Source of the DNA: an uncultured Christensenellaceae bacterium
GTDB lineage: Bacteria > Bacillota > Clostridia > Christensenellales > Borkfalkiaceae
DNA: 54,911 nucleotides
Direction of reading: 5' to 3'
Assembly: GCA_910588465.1 (NCBI GenBank)
Contig: CAJUOP010000015.1
Span: 1-54,911, forward strand
This document shows positions 6,217 through 15,923 of the stretch, one piece after another. Each line of letters opens with the position of its first letter. Position 1 is the stretch's first letter. Under the pieces are notes generated by a model. The model made no database searches. It saw only the letters and a list, made by a program, of their open reading frames with translations, and had not been told where the DNA came from. A program made the position numbers and the translations under genes.

Positions 6217-9200
6217 ATGAAAAGAAGAAAGTCACTCCGTGCCCTGCTCGCGGGAATGTTGGCGGTTGCGATGCTGCTGTGCGTCGTTGCCGTAGCCTGC
6301 GCGCCGTCCGACGACGGATCCTTGACGGAGGGTCCCGAAACGGGCGTTTACTACAACGACCAAGGCGAAACGGAATATACGGTAAATCTTTTCGGCGGAA
6401 ACCGTTTTACGCTCTTTATCGAGGGAACGACCAAATACGGCAACTATTCGCTTGGCGGCGAAGCGCTGTCGCTTGTCGTTTCGGAAGAAGAGCTTTACTC
6501 CGCGCAGCTTGTAAACGACGCGATCGTGCTCGATTACAATTCGGCGGAGATCCGCTTTTTAAAGAAGATCGATTATCGGGTCGAGTTTCATACCGGCGGC
6601 GGATCGGCGGTGGCGGGTAAAACCGTAACGAACGGAAAAACGCTTGCAAAGCCGCAGGATCCCGTGCGCGAGGGATATGCGTTCCTCGGCTGGTATTCGG
6701 ACGCCGAGTTTCAAACGCCCTTCCAGTTCGACGGCGAACGGATCACGGGCGATACCACCCTTTATGCCCGCTGGGGCGAAAGACCGGTGGGGGTTGCGGA
6801 ATACACCGTGAAATTCGACTGGAACGGCGCTTCGTTCGAGGCGCCCGCGCCTGCGCAGACGGTGGGCGGAAAGCTCTATGCGCTTCCTCAGGTTCCCGCA
6901 AGGGAGGGCTATCGCTTCGACGGCTGGTGGGTGAGCATGAGCAACAAGGCGGAGGAGCTCTCCTTCGAATTTACGGAGGATTACGGCTTCGGCGAAAGCA
7001 CGACGCTGTTTGCGCTGTGGCAGAGCACGGCTTCGGCTTCGAAGCTTTCTTCCCCGCTTGTGAACGTAAGCGAAGATTTGATTTCCTGGAACGGACAAAC
7101 GGGCGTGATCGAATACAGAGTAGAGGTGAAAAACGCCTCCACTGGCGCCGTAATTTTGCAAACGGTCACGGGCGCGACCACGCTCAACACCGTAAACTTT
7201 GCGTCTTTGCCCGCGGGTGATTACCGCGTGTCCGTTACCGCGGTCGCTTCCGACTCCTCCAACACTTCGGAGCCCGCAGTCAGATATTATAAGAACAAAG
7301 CGTTAAAGCGCGTGTCGCTCGCGGAATTCGTGGAGCCCGCCATGTTCGTGTTCCGCGGGGTGGAGAACGCCGCCGAATACGAACTGAACGTGGTTTGCGG
7401 CAACGAATACCACGTGCACTCGGCGTTCAATAACGGAACTTCCACCAACTTCAATCTTTCCAACTGCGACATGAGGGCGGGCGGAATTACGATAACCGTT
7501 ACGGCAAAGGCGAGCGGCTACGCTTCGTCAGTGTCCGAAACGTTCGTGTACAATCGCGAGCTGAAGCCCGTCGATTCTTTGAAGTACGACGAGGCGACGC
7601 AGACGGTGGTTTGGAACGCCGTGGAAAAGGCGACGAACTACTTCGTTTCGGTGAACGGGGGGAATTTCGTCGACGTGGGCGGGGCGACCTCCTTCTCGCT
7701 GAAAGAGATCGACGCGCCGCAGGACGGCAAAATCGAAGTGAAAGTATATCCCGCCACCAAGGGCTACAATTCGCCCGCGGCGAGCACGGTTTCCTGTGTG
7801 AAGTCGGGATTGTCCGCACCCAAAAATCTCCGTCTTTCGGACGGCAGCACGCTCGCGTGGGACGAAGTGACGGGCGCGACCTCCTACGAGGTAAAGGTAG
7901 GGGAAAGAACAAAGACGGTAAACGGAACGTCGGTGAATCTTGCCGAGCAGTTCGCTTTGGCAGAGGGCGACGTTTACGAAATCTGCGTAAAGGCGAAGGG
8001 CGCGGGCGAATCGCTTTGGAGCAGCGTTTACAAGGTGAATTATCTTACGATGAGCGGCGCGCTTACTTACCGCGACGGCGCGCTGAGCTGGACGCCCGTT
8101 CTGGGGGCGGACGCCATGGAGGTGCGCGTAAACGACGGCGAGTTTGTGCCGCTCGAAACTTACGCAAGCTCCGCCGCCGTCACGCTGACCAAGGGCGGCT
8201 ACAATTCGCTCGCCGTTCGGTTTGTGAAAAACGGCGTGGCGTCGCGTGCGCTCGAGGCGCAGGTTTACGCCTACACCATCACCTTTAACAGCCAGCTGGG
8301 CACGGCGGTCCCCACGCAGTATAAGGCGATGGGCGACACCGTCGAGCTTGCGGACGCAAACAGAGCGAATTACGACTTTATGGGCTGGTACAATATCCCC
8401 GGCGGTGCGGCGGGCAACGGCGCGCTGTTCGACGGTACGTTTACGGCGACGGGCGACGTTACGCTCTATGCGTATTATCTGCCCAAATCGTTTACCCTTA
8501 CCTACTCGTTCGGCAGACACGGTTCGGGCACCGAGCTTACCGCGCAGGTAAGATACAGAGAAAATTATACCCTTCAGGTTCCCGTAACCAGCCGCGCGAC
8601 GCAGATGTTCGACGGATGGTTCACGGGGGAAAACGGCACGGGCGCGCGCCTTACGGACGCGAACGGCGTAAGCGTGAACGTATGGACGTCTCCTGCAAAC
8701 GCCACGGTATACGCGCACTGGATCGACGACGTGCTCCGCTTCGAGCTGACCAAGCTGAGCGGCACGCGCGAGGACGTTTACAGGGTTTCGCAGGGCTCGA
8801 ACATTCAGGAAGAGGTCACCATTCCCGCCACCTATAACGGGCTTCCCGTTGCGATGATCGGCGGCGACGCGTTCCAGAGTACGCGGGCAAAGGTCATCAA
8901 TATCCCCGATACCGTCCGTATTATTTCGGGTACGGCGTTCACGACGAGCGATTATCTGCGCGAGGTAAATATTTACCACGTGGAGGGAAACAACGCGATC
9001 CGTTATTGGTCGGACGAGGGGGTTTTATACGATTACGGCGCGCTGGACGATCAACCCGAGGATACCACGTGGCTAACTTCCACGCTGCAATTCTATCCCC
9101 GCGGAAAGCAAACGGATAATTACGAAATTCCCGACCGCGTAACGACGATTGCGGCAGGCGCGTTCGAACGCAACAAAGGAACGCGAGCGGTGACTGTATC

Positions 9201-12200
9201 TACCGGCGTAACTTACGTTTCGAGTCAGGCTTTTTCGGGCTGCGAGGATTTGGAAATTATCGACTTTAAGGCTCCCGCGAAGGGCGAGCCCGTGCAAGAG
9301 CTCACGATATCCAACTCGGCGTTCTTCCAGTGCGGCAATCTGACGACGGTAAATCTTCCCGCGCGCTTGAAGTCGGTCTCGGTGAAAAATTACGTCGTCG
9401 ATAAACGCGCAAGCGGTTCTCCCGCCACCTATACGGTCAGCAAAATGGTCGGCGACGGCGCGACGACTTCGTTTTATATGTGCTATTCGCTCGAAGCGAT
9501 CAACGTAGCGGAGGGCGGAAGCTATTACAGCTCGCAAGACGGCGTGCTGTATAACGCGCTCGGCACCGAGCTGCTGCTTTTCCCCGAAAGTAAAACGCCC
9601 GTATACTCAGAGGATTCGGACGGAACGGCTTCGCAGGTCAGCGGAAAATTCAAAATCCCTTCGGGCGTTACCAAAATAGGGAACGGCGCGTTCCTCGGGG
9701 CGAAGAATTTGAAGGAAGTAATTATTTCCAATACGGTGCTCGAAGTCGGCGAATGTGCGTTCTACGGAGCGAGTTATATCGAGAAAACGCTGTTCGAGGG
9801 CGGAAGCATCGGCAACGCCATGAAGGTGGGCAGATACGCTTTCCGCGGCTGCGAATACATGGAAGAGCTTGTATTCGGCGCGGGCTGCAACGTGGGCTCT
9901 CTCGGCGAGGGAGCGTTCATGGGCTGCGAAAGTCTGAATAAGCTCAGCCTGCCCGCAAGTATGCGGGAAATCGGCGATCAGGCGTTCAGAGGCTGCGAAA
10001 GCCTCGCGGAAATCGTCTTTGCGGAGAGCGGACACGAGCTCTCGTTCGGAGATTTCGTGTTCAGCGGCTGCGTATCGCTGAAAAAAGTGTCGCTTCCCAA
10101 AAATGCGACGTCCGTGCCCAGCTTCGGCGGCATCGCGCTCGAAGAGGTGATCATAGCGGAGGGCAACCCTTATTTGAAGGACGTCGACGGCGTTGTGTTC
10201 GACAGCAACGAAACGGTGCTTTACTTCTACCCGCAGGGCAGATCAGGCGCCTCGTACAAAATCCCGAGCACGGTTACCAGAATCGCGCCCAGCGCGTTCC
10301 AGAATGCCGAGAATTTAACAAGCATCACCATCGGTGCGAACGTGGCGGAAATCGGTGAAGCGGCGTTTGCAAACTGCACCTCGCTCGAAACGATTACGTT
10401 TGCGGACGGAAACGACCCCCTTAAAATCGGGAAAAACGCGTTCTTCGGATGCGCGGCGGAAACGCTCACCGTTCCCGCTCGCGTAAACAGCGTGGGCGCA
10501 TATGCGTTCGCGAATATGTCTGCTCTGGCGGAGTTTACGTTAAACGCCCGCCTTACCGAAATTCCAGAGGGAATGCTGCGCGGTACGGCGGTAACCTCGT
10601 TTACCGTAAAGGATTACGTAACGAGCATCGGCGCGTATGCGCTTGCGGGCTACGACGCGCGCGAGCTGTTCCCCGACGCTTACAGACCGACACCCGAACA
10701 GGAGGCGGCGGCAAAGGGCAAGCTGGAAACGCTTGTGTTCGAGGGCACCTCGCAGCTTACCTATATCGGTGTAGGCGCGTTCGCTTATACCAAGCTGACG
10801 GCGTTTGCTCTGCCAGACACGGTGAAAACAATCGACGAAATGGCGTTTTACGACGCGGACGGTCTTGCTTCGTTTACGGTAAATGCCGAGAGCGCGTTGC
10901 AGACGATCGGCGTGTATGCGTTAGCGGGAACGGCGGTCGGGGAAATTTTCATCCCCGGGAACGTGGAGCGAATCTATCCCCGCGCATTCTACGGCAGCGC
11001 GTTGGGCAAGATAACCTTTGCGCAGGACGGCGAAAAAGATTTGTATATCGGCGAATATGTGCCTTATGTTACTTCCGACGGATATAGTAGCGATTATTAC
11101 GGCGAAGTATTTGCGAGAACTCCGTTGGTAACGGTAAACTTCCCCGCGCGGTTAAAAGAGTTGGGCGGAAGCTCGTTCTATCAGTGCGCGAGCCTTATCT
11201 CGGTAACGTTCGCCCCCGCAGGGCAGGAAAGCCGACTTATGTACATTGCGGAAGAGTTGTTCAGCGGCTGCGAAAAGCTGGAAAGCGTCACCATTCCCAA
11301 ATCGGTGGGAGATCGGGCGCCCGTCGGCAATCAGCTCCGCTACGCGATCGGCGAAAATGCGTTCCAGGATTGCGCGTCCCTTACGGAAGTGATTACCGAA
11401 GCGGGCAACGAAAACAATTTTACCGTTTACGCCAACGCGTTCGGCGAGCGGTACGACGATACGATCCCCGGAATTACCGAATTCACCTTCCCTCGCGGGT
11501 TGGTGTCGGTAGGGACGGACGCGTTCGCGCGCTGCCCCAACATTCAAAAATTCCACGTGGACGGCGATTTGCAGGACGGCAACGCGAACACGCTTTACGG
11601 CTCGTTCGACGGCGTGCTCTACACACCCGACTTTGTGGAAGTGGTTCTGGTTCCTTCGGCGAGAGAGGGCAAAGTGACTTTGCACGACAACGCGCAGGCG
11701 ATCAATTCTTCCGCGTTCGACGACTGTACGCTCGTTACGGAAATTACAATCCCCGCAAACATGAAGGAATTCGACGCGGGCGTGCTCTCCGATTGCACCA
11801 TGCTTGAAAAAGTTTCGGTAAAGGGCGAGGGCTTATATAAGGAAATCGACGGTATTTTGTACAACGGAGACGGCACGGAGCTCATCTACTGCCCTGTGAC
11901 CCTGTTCGACGGCGCGGAGAAAGATTCCATTACCTTCCCCGAAACGCTGAAAAAGATTTCGGACAATGCGTTCTATAATGTTGCGGGCTTAAAGGAGGTC
12001 TCGTTCGCGAACGTCACGCAGGACTTCGAGATCGGCGCATACGCGTTCTACGGCTGCACGGGGCTTACGCAGGTAAATCTGCCGCAGTCGCTTACCAAGA
12101 TGGGAGAAGGCGTATTCGAAAATTGCTCCAACCTGCAAACGCTCACGTTTGCGGACGGCTGCAAGCTTACCGAGCTTCCGAACTTCGCGTTCGTAAATTG

Positions 12201-14589
12201 CTCTTCGCTTACGCAGATCCGTATCCCCGCGCAGGTCGCCTCGATCCCCGCGCTCACTTCGAAAACGGTTAAGACCTGGGACGATTATTGGAACAGATGG
12301 GAGGAGGAAACGCTGAATGCGGGTATCTTCCACGGCTGCACAAAGCTTACTTCGATCACGTTCGAAGAGGGCAGCGTATGTCAGACGGTCGGACGCCTCG
12401 GCTTCGAGACCGACGCGAAGTTCTATTACTCGGGCGGGCTCAGCACATCTCCCGACGGGAACAACGCGATTACGACGATCGAGCTTCCCGACACCGTTTC
12501 GACGATCGGCGAGTACGCGTTCTACGATTGCGTGAATCTGCAAACCTTAAAGCTTCCGAGCAGTTTGGTCGAAATAAAGGAAGGACTGTTCTTCCTGTGC
12601 GAAAAGCTTACCGCGGTCACGCTTCCCGCAGGATTGTCCGCGATCGGCGTGCAGGCGTTCTATCGCTGCAAAGCGCTTACCGAAATGCAGATCCCTCAGG
12701 GGGTTACGGAAATCGGTCGGGAAGCGTTCTATGATTGCAGTTCGCTGCAATCGGTTAAGATCCCGCAATCGGTAAATACGTTGGGCGAGAGCCTGTTCTA
12801 CAACTGCGTAAATCTTTCGTCGGTGGATATGAGCGGACTTAACACCACTTCGCTGCCCGATTATATGTTCCGCAACTGCAAGGCGCTGGAAAGCGTTACC
12901 GTTCCCGAGGGCGTGCAATCGCTGGGTACGGGCTGCTTCCAGGGCGCGGGATTGACTTCGTTCAGATTGCCCGATTCCGTAAAGGACGTTTCGGGATATC
13001 TGTTTGACGGATGCGCAAGCCTTATAAGCGTTACCTTGCACGAATCGGTAACTTCTATCGGTTCGGCTGCGTTCCAGGATACGAAGATAACGAGTATCGC
13101 GATCCCCCACAGCGTTCAGAGCTTGGGCAGCGCTGCATTTTACAGATGTACGCAGCTGAGTTCGGTCACGCTGTCGCAATCGCTTACGGTTTTGGAGAGG
13201 AACACGTTTGCGGGCTGTTCCGCGCTTACGAATATCGACCTTTCGGGGCTGGTCTCGCTTACGGGCATCGGCGCGGGCTGTTTCATGAATTCGGGGCTTA
13301 CGAGCTTCGCTCTTCCCGCAGGCGTAAAGGAAATTCCTCAGAATATGCTTGCAGGCTGCGGCAATCTCGAAACGGTAACGCTGCACGGCGAAGTGACCGC
13401 GATCGGCGGAGGAGCGTTCGCAAATACGGGACTTACAAGCTTTACGCTTCCCGCAAAGGTGACGGCGGTACCGGATAAAATGCTGATGGGCTGCGGAAAC
13501 CTTACAACGCTTACCTTGCACCAGGAAGTGACTTCGTTGGGCTTGGCGGCGTTTGCGGGAACGGGATTAAGGAGCTTCACTCTTCCCGCGAAGGTCACCG
13601 TGATACCCGACGGCGAGTATGATAAATACGACAGCTCTCAGGCGAAAAACGGCTTGCTGAGCGACTGTCCGAATCTTGCTTCGGTCACGCTGCACGACAA
13701 CCTTATCTCTATCGGAACGTACGCGTTCCGCAACTGTCCGAAGCTGACAACGGCGGAGCTCACGCTGGGCGCGGGAGTCGAAACGATTTCCGACGAAGCG
13801 TTTGCAAACTGCACGGGGCTTACCTCGTTCAAGATCCCCGCTTCGGTGACGAGCTTTATTCCCAACGCGCTTGCGGGTTGTTCGCTGAGTCTTTCGGTGC
13901 AGGAAGGAAATAAAAATTACTTCTTCGAAAACGGCGTTATGTACAATGCGGATAAGTCGCAGATCCTCTTCTTCGTGGGCACGGTGGAAACGTTCGAGTG
14001 GACTGCGGGAACTTCGGTTTCGCGCGGCGCGTTCAACGGGGTTACGCTGAATAAGGTTACGGTGAAGTCGGGCGCGGCGGTAAGCAATTACGCGTTCGAA
14101 TATGCGGTCATCAAAGAGCTCGTCGTAGAAGAGGACGCGACGCTGGGTAGCAATGCGTTCCAGTATGCGAAGCTCGGAACGGTCACGCTTGGCGCGAACG
14201 TTGCAATCGGCAGCTATTCGTTCCAGTACACCGAGCTGTTGCCCGAATCCACCGCGATGACGATTTCGATCGGAAACAACATTACGATCGCCACTTACGC
14301 GTTCTACCGTTCGAAGGTAACTTCGCTCTTGCTCGGGGAAAACGTTACGATAACGGCGTCCGAAGCGTTCTATTATTGCAATTCGGTTACGGAAATTTTC
14401 GTTCCCAAGAGCCTGAAAATTCAGGGCGGTTATCCGTTCGACGGTTGGAGAGATAATCAGACGATCAATATCGAGGCGACCGAAGAGGAAGTGGCGGAAC
14501 TTGTGAAGAACGGCGCCTGGCTGTCGAATTGGAAGAGCTATTGCTATGCTACCATAAAGTATGGGCAGCCGAAGCCTGCATCGCTCTGA
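6217..14589 (+). CDS. Giant BspA-like leucine-rich-repeat lipoprotein (2790 aa)
   Basis: Predicted exported surface protein. Residues 1-28 form a lipoprotein-type signal (KRRK, hydrophobic core, VAVAC with candidate acylated Cys28; the -3 Ala makes the lipobox imperfect). Two InlB-B/Listeria-Bacteroides repeats (about 120-270) follow, recognisable by EGYAFLGWYSD and LYARW. Next come several fibronectin-III-like segments (275-685) and two more InlB-type repeats (686-838). From about 840 to 2750 there are some 80 tandem LRR_5 (BspA) repeats of 22-24 residues with the pattern I..YAF..C..L..V.LP. Six spacer motifs of the type DGVLYN...LLLFP interrupt the array. No sortase motif or other membrane anchor is seen. 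The family mediates adhesion and protein binding; the ligand here is unknown. No clear terminator separates it from the downstream MoxR operon. Confidence 0.92.
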   Translation: MKRRKSLRALLAGMLAVAMLLCVVAVACAPSDDGSLTEGPETGVYYNDQGETEYTVNLFGGNRFTLFIEGTTKYGNYSLGGEALSLVVSEEELYSAQLVNDAIVLDYNSAEIRFLKKIDYRVEFHTGGGSAVAGKTVTNGKTLAKPQDPVREGYAFLGWYSDAEFQTPFQFDGERITGDTTLYARWGERPVGVAEYTVKFDWNGASFEAPAPAQTVGGKLYALPQVPAREGYRFDGWWVSMSNKAEELSFEFTEDYGFGESTTLFALWQSTASASKLSSPLVNVSEDLISWNGQTGVIEYRVEVKNASTGAVILQTVTGATTLNTVNFASLPAGDYRVSVTAVASDSSNTSEPAVRYYKNKALKRVSLAEFVEPAMFVFRGVENAAEYELNVVCGNEYHVHSAFNNGTSTNFNLSNCDMRAGGITITVTAKASGYASSVSETFVYNRELKPVDSLKYDEATQTVVWNAVEKATNYFVSVNGGNFVDVGGATSFSLKEIDAPQDGKIEVKVYPATKGYNSPAASTVSCVKSGLSAPKNLRLSDGSTLAWDEVTGATSYEVKVGERTKTVNGTSVNLAEQFALAEGDVYEICVKAKGAGESLWSSVYKVNYLTMSGALTYRDGALSWTPVLGADAMEVRVNDGEFVPLETYASSAAVTLTKGGYNSLAVRFVKNGVASRALEAQVYAYTITFNSQLGTAVPTQYKAMGDTVELADANRANYDFMGWYNIPGGAAGNGALFDGTFTATGDVTLYAYYLPKSFTLTYSFGRHGSGTELTAQVRYRENYTLQVPVTSRATQMFDGWFTGENGTGARLTDANGVSVNVWTSPANATVYAHWIDDVLRFELTKLSGTREDVYRVSQGSNIQEEVTIPATYNGLPVAMIGGDAFQSTRAKVINIPDTVRIISGTAFTTSDYLREVNIYHVEGNNAIRYWSDEGVLYDYGALDDQPEDTTWLTSTLQFYPRGKQTDNYEIPDRVTTIAAGAFERNKGTRAVTVSTGVTYVSSQAFSGCEDLEIIDFKAPAKGEPVQELTISNSAFFQCGNLTTVNLPARLKSVSVKNYVVDKRASGSPATYTVSKMVGDGATTSFYMCYSLEAINVAEGGSYYSSQDGVLYNALGTELLLFPESKTPVYSEDSDGTASQVSGKFKIPSGVTKIGNGAFLGAKNLKEVIISNTVLEVGECAFYGASYIEKTLFEGGSIGNAMKVGRYAFRGCEYMEELVFGAGCNVGSLGEGAFMGCESLNKLSLPASMREIGDQAFRGCESLAEIVFAESGHELSFGDFVFSGCVSLKKVSLPKNATSVPSFGGIALEEVIIAEGNPYLKDVDGVVFDSNETVLYFYPQGRSGASYKIPSTVTRIAPSAFQNAENLTSITIGANVAEIGEAAFANCTSLETITFADGNDPLKIGKNAFFGCAAETLTVPARVNSVGAYAFANMSALAEFTLNARLTEIPEGMLRGTAVTSFTVKDYVTSIGAYALAGYDARELFPDAYRPTPEQEAAAKGKLETLVFEGTSQLTYIGVGAFAYTKLTAFALPDTVKTIDEMAFYDADGLASFTVNAESALQTIGVYALAGTAVGEIFIPGNVERIYPRAFYGSALGKITFAQDGEKDLYIGEYVPYVTSDGYSSDYYGEVFARTPLVTVNFPARLKELGGSSFYQCASLISVTFAPAGQESRLMYIAEELFSGCEKLESVTIPKSVGDRAPVGNQLRYAIGENAFQDCASLTEVITEAGNENNFTVYANAFGERYDDTIPGITEFTFPRGLVSVGTDAFARCPNIQKFHVDGDLQDGNANTLYGSFDGVLYTPDFVEVVLVPSAREGKVTLHDNAQAINSSAFDDCTLVTEITIPANMKEFDAGVLSDCTMLEKVSVKGEGLYKEIDGILYNGDGTELIYCPVTLFDGAEKDSITFPETLKKISDNAFYNVAGLKEVSFANVTQDFEIGAYAFYGCTGLTQVNLPQSLTKMGEGVFENCSNLQTLTFADGCKLTELPNFAFVNCSSLTQIRIPAQVASIPALTSKTVKTWDDYWNRWEEETLNAGIFHGCTKLTSITFEEGSVCQTVGRLGFETDAKFYYSGGLSTSPDGNNAITTIELPDTVSTIGEYAFYDCVNLQTLKLPSSLVEIKEGLFFLCEKLTAVTLPAGLSAIGVQAFYRCKALTEMQIPQGVTEIGREAFYDCSSLQSVKIPQSVNTLGESLFYNCVNLSSVDMSGLNTTSLPDYMFRNCKALESVTVPEGVQSLGTGCFQGAGLTSFRLPDSVKDVSGYLFDGCASLISVTLHESVTSIGSAAFQDTKITSIAIPHSVQSLGSAAFYRCTQLSSVTLSQSLTVLERNTFAGCSALTNIDLSGLVSLTGIGAGCFMNSGLTSFALPAGVKEIPQNMLAGCGNLETVTLHGEVTAIGGGAFANTGLTSFTLPAKVTAVPDKMLMGCGNLTTLTLHQEVTSLGLAAFAGTGLRSFTLPAKVTVIPDGEYDKYDSSQAKNGLLSDCPNLASVTLHDNLISIGTYAFRNCPKLTTAELTLGAGVETISDEAFANCTGLTSFKIPASVTSFIPNALAGCSLSLSVQEGNKNYFFENGVMYNADKSQILFFVGTVETFEWTAGTSVSRGAFNGVTLNKVTVKSGAAVSNYAFEYAVIKELVVEEDATLGSNAFQYAKLGTVTLGANVAIGSYSFQYTELLPESTAMTISIGNNITIATYAFYRSKVTSLLLGENVTITASEAFYYCNSVTEIFVPKSLKIQGGYPFDGWRDNQTINIEATEEEVAELVKNGAWLSNWKSYCYATIKYGQPKPASL
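13294..13568 (+). repeat. 135-bp in-frame tandem supra-repeat within the LRR array
   Basis: Two consecutive 135-base (45-residue) units start at 13294 and 13429, and a third partial unit starts at 13564. Each begins GLTSF.LPA or GLRSFTLPAKV and contains a P..ML.GCGNL...TLH..VT core. The units are two LRR_5 repeats long, which suggests the array grew by duplication of two-repeat blocks. Confidence 0.8.
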
Positions 14590-14609
14590 TCGGGCGCAAA
14601 CGGTAAAAA

Positions 14610-14674
14610 AGTTTGTGAAAATTTTATAAAAACCGCAAATTGATGCATTTTACGGTGTAAATCAGTTTGTGAAA
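14610..14674 (+). repeat. 11-bp direct repeat upstream of the MoxR operon
   Basis: AGTTTGTGAAA occurs at 14610-14620 and 14664-14674, 54 bases apart (about five helical turns). The second copy overlaps the likely -35 region. It is a candidate regulator-binding pair. Confidence 0.45.
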
Positions 14675-14715
14675 TGAGCAACTTGTGGTATAATGTACGT
14701 ATTACATTATACCAC
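14666..14715 (+). promoter_or_regulatory. Promoter and 13-bp palindromic operator of the MoxR-vWA operon
   Basis: A perfect 13-bp inverted repeat, GTGGTATAATGTA (14685-14697) and TACATTATACCAC (14703-14715), has a 5-base centre. The left arm contains the -10 box TATAAT (14689-14694), with a weak -35 TTTGTG (14666-14671) at 17-bp spacing. A second palindrome, TATGCGCATA, is at 14726-14735, the same 10-mer found upstream of the giant lipoprotein at 5922-5931. Placement of a long palindrome on the -10 box suggests repressor control. Confidence 0.6.
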
Positions 14716-14778
14716 TTTGCGTATATATGCGCATAAATGTATAAAAAGTAATAAATAATGCATAAACGGAGGTAACTT

Positions 14779-15876
14779 ATGCAACACGGCGAAATATTCA
14801 AAAAGTACCGTTCCAGGCTGGTGCGCGAAGGCGTTTTAAAGTCTTTTTTAAACGGTCTTATCGTATTCGGCGCGCTCGACGCGGTAATTTCTCTCATCGT
14901 TTGGCTGTGCGGAATGCAGGGCGGAGTATGGCTCGCGCTCGGCGCGGCGGCGGGCGGCGGAATCGCTTGCGGTTTGCTGTTCTACTTCTTAAAATATAAA
15001 CCTACCGAAAAGGACGTTGCGCGCAGAATCGACGCGCTCGGGCTGGAGGAAAGAACGGTTACCATGCTCGACTATGCGGACGACGGCTCCTATCTCGCGC
15101 TTCGTCAGCGCGAGGACGCGAAAAAGGCGTTGCGCGTTGCGTCTAATTTAAAAATGGCGCTCAGCGTTTCGGTCGCATTGATCGTTCCCGCCGTCGTGGC
15201 GCCCGTGATCGGCGCGGGCATGAATACCGTTACGGCGCTCGCCGAGCACGGATACCTCCCTTCGGGGCAGGATATTTTTCCCTCCGCGAAAGATCAGTAT
15301 ATCGAGCTCACCTATATGGTGGACGGCGACGGAGAGATCGAGGGCGAGGAATTGCAGCTGTTGCTTCCCGGAGAGTCGGGCACGCCCGTAAAGGCGGTCG
15401 CTTCCGACGGCTGGGAGTTCGTGGGCTGGGACGACCGCTCGGGCGATCCTTACCGCCTGGACGAGAACGTGACAGAAAGCACTATTTTTACGGCGCTGTT
15501 TATCGAGCTTCCCGAGGAAGACGACGGCGGAGATCCCTCCGACGAGATCGGCGGAGAAGGACAGGATAGCGATATGATGGATCCCGACGGCAGCGCGGGG
15601 AACGCCGAAGGCGGACCGGGCAGCGAGGGCGGCGACAACAGCGACGGCAACGGCTCGGGCGATGGCGGACAGGACAGCGACAACCAGGGCGGCAGCGGGC
15701 AAGGCAACGGCGCGGGCTACCAGTATGAAGAAACGAATCAGATTTTAAACGGCAACACGTTCTACGGAAAGGAACTCGAGGAGTACAAGCGCAAGCTGGA
15801 AGAAAAGCTTGCGAATAACGAGGACCTTACGCCCGAGGAAAGAAGATTTATCGAGCTTTACTTCGGAACGCTGTAA
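14779..15876 (+). CDS. Membrane protein with extracellular InlB-like domain, first gene of MoxR operon
   Basis: 365 residues. Two membrane helices (about 22-44 and 48-70) are followed by a short cytosolic helix region with KDVARRIDALGLEERTVTML, which resembles the membrane proteins that precede MoxR/vWA genes elsewhere. A third helix lies at about 126-150. The outside part carries one InlB-B/bacterial-repeat-like unit (about 172-245: LTYMVDGDGEIEG, DGWEFVGWDDRSGD, STIFTALF). A long Asp/Ser/Gly-rich linker (about 248-315) and a charged helical tail (EEYKRKLEEKLANNEDLTPEERRF) follow. A GGAGG site precedes ATG 14779. I recognise no named family for the whole protein. Confidence 0.8.
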   Translation: MQHGEIFKKYRSRLVREGVLKSFLNGLIVFGALDAVISLIVWLCGMQGGVWLALGAAAGGGIACGLLFYFLKYKPTEKDVARRIDALGLEERTVTMLDYADDGSYLALRQREDAKKALRVASNLKMALSVSVALIVPAVVAPVIGAGMNTVTALAEHGYLPSGQDIFPSAKDQYIELTYMVDGDGEIEGEELQLLLPGESGTPVKAVASDGWEFVGWDDRSGDPYRLDENVTESTIFTALFIELPEEDDGGDPSDEIGGEGQDSDMMDPDGSAGNAEGGPGSEGGDNSDGNGSGDGGQDSDNQGGSGQGNGAGYQYEETNQILNGNTFYGKELEEYKRKLEEKLANNEDLTPEERRFIELYFGTL

Positions 15877-15923
15877 CGCGGCGAAACAGGGAAATTATTT
15901 AAGTTTTTTTAAGAGAGGATATT

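Noticed and set aside
7528..8979. Long minus-strand open frame inside the giant LRR gene
   Set aside because: Arg-rich composition typical of antisense frames in GC-rich DNA; the plus-strand domains are unmistakable.
12547..13521. Minus-strand 324-codon frame in the LRR array
   Set aside because: Periodic shadow of the repeat units on the coding strand.
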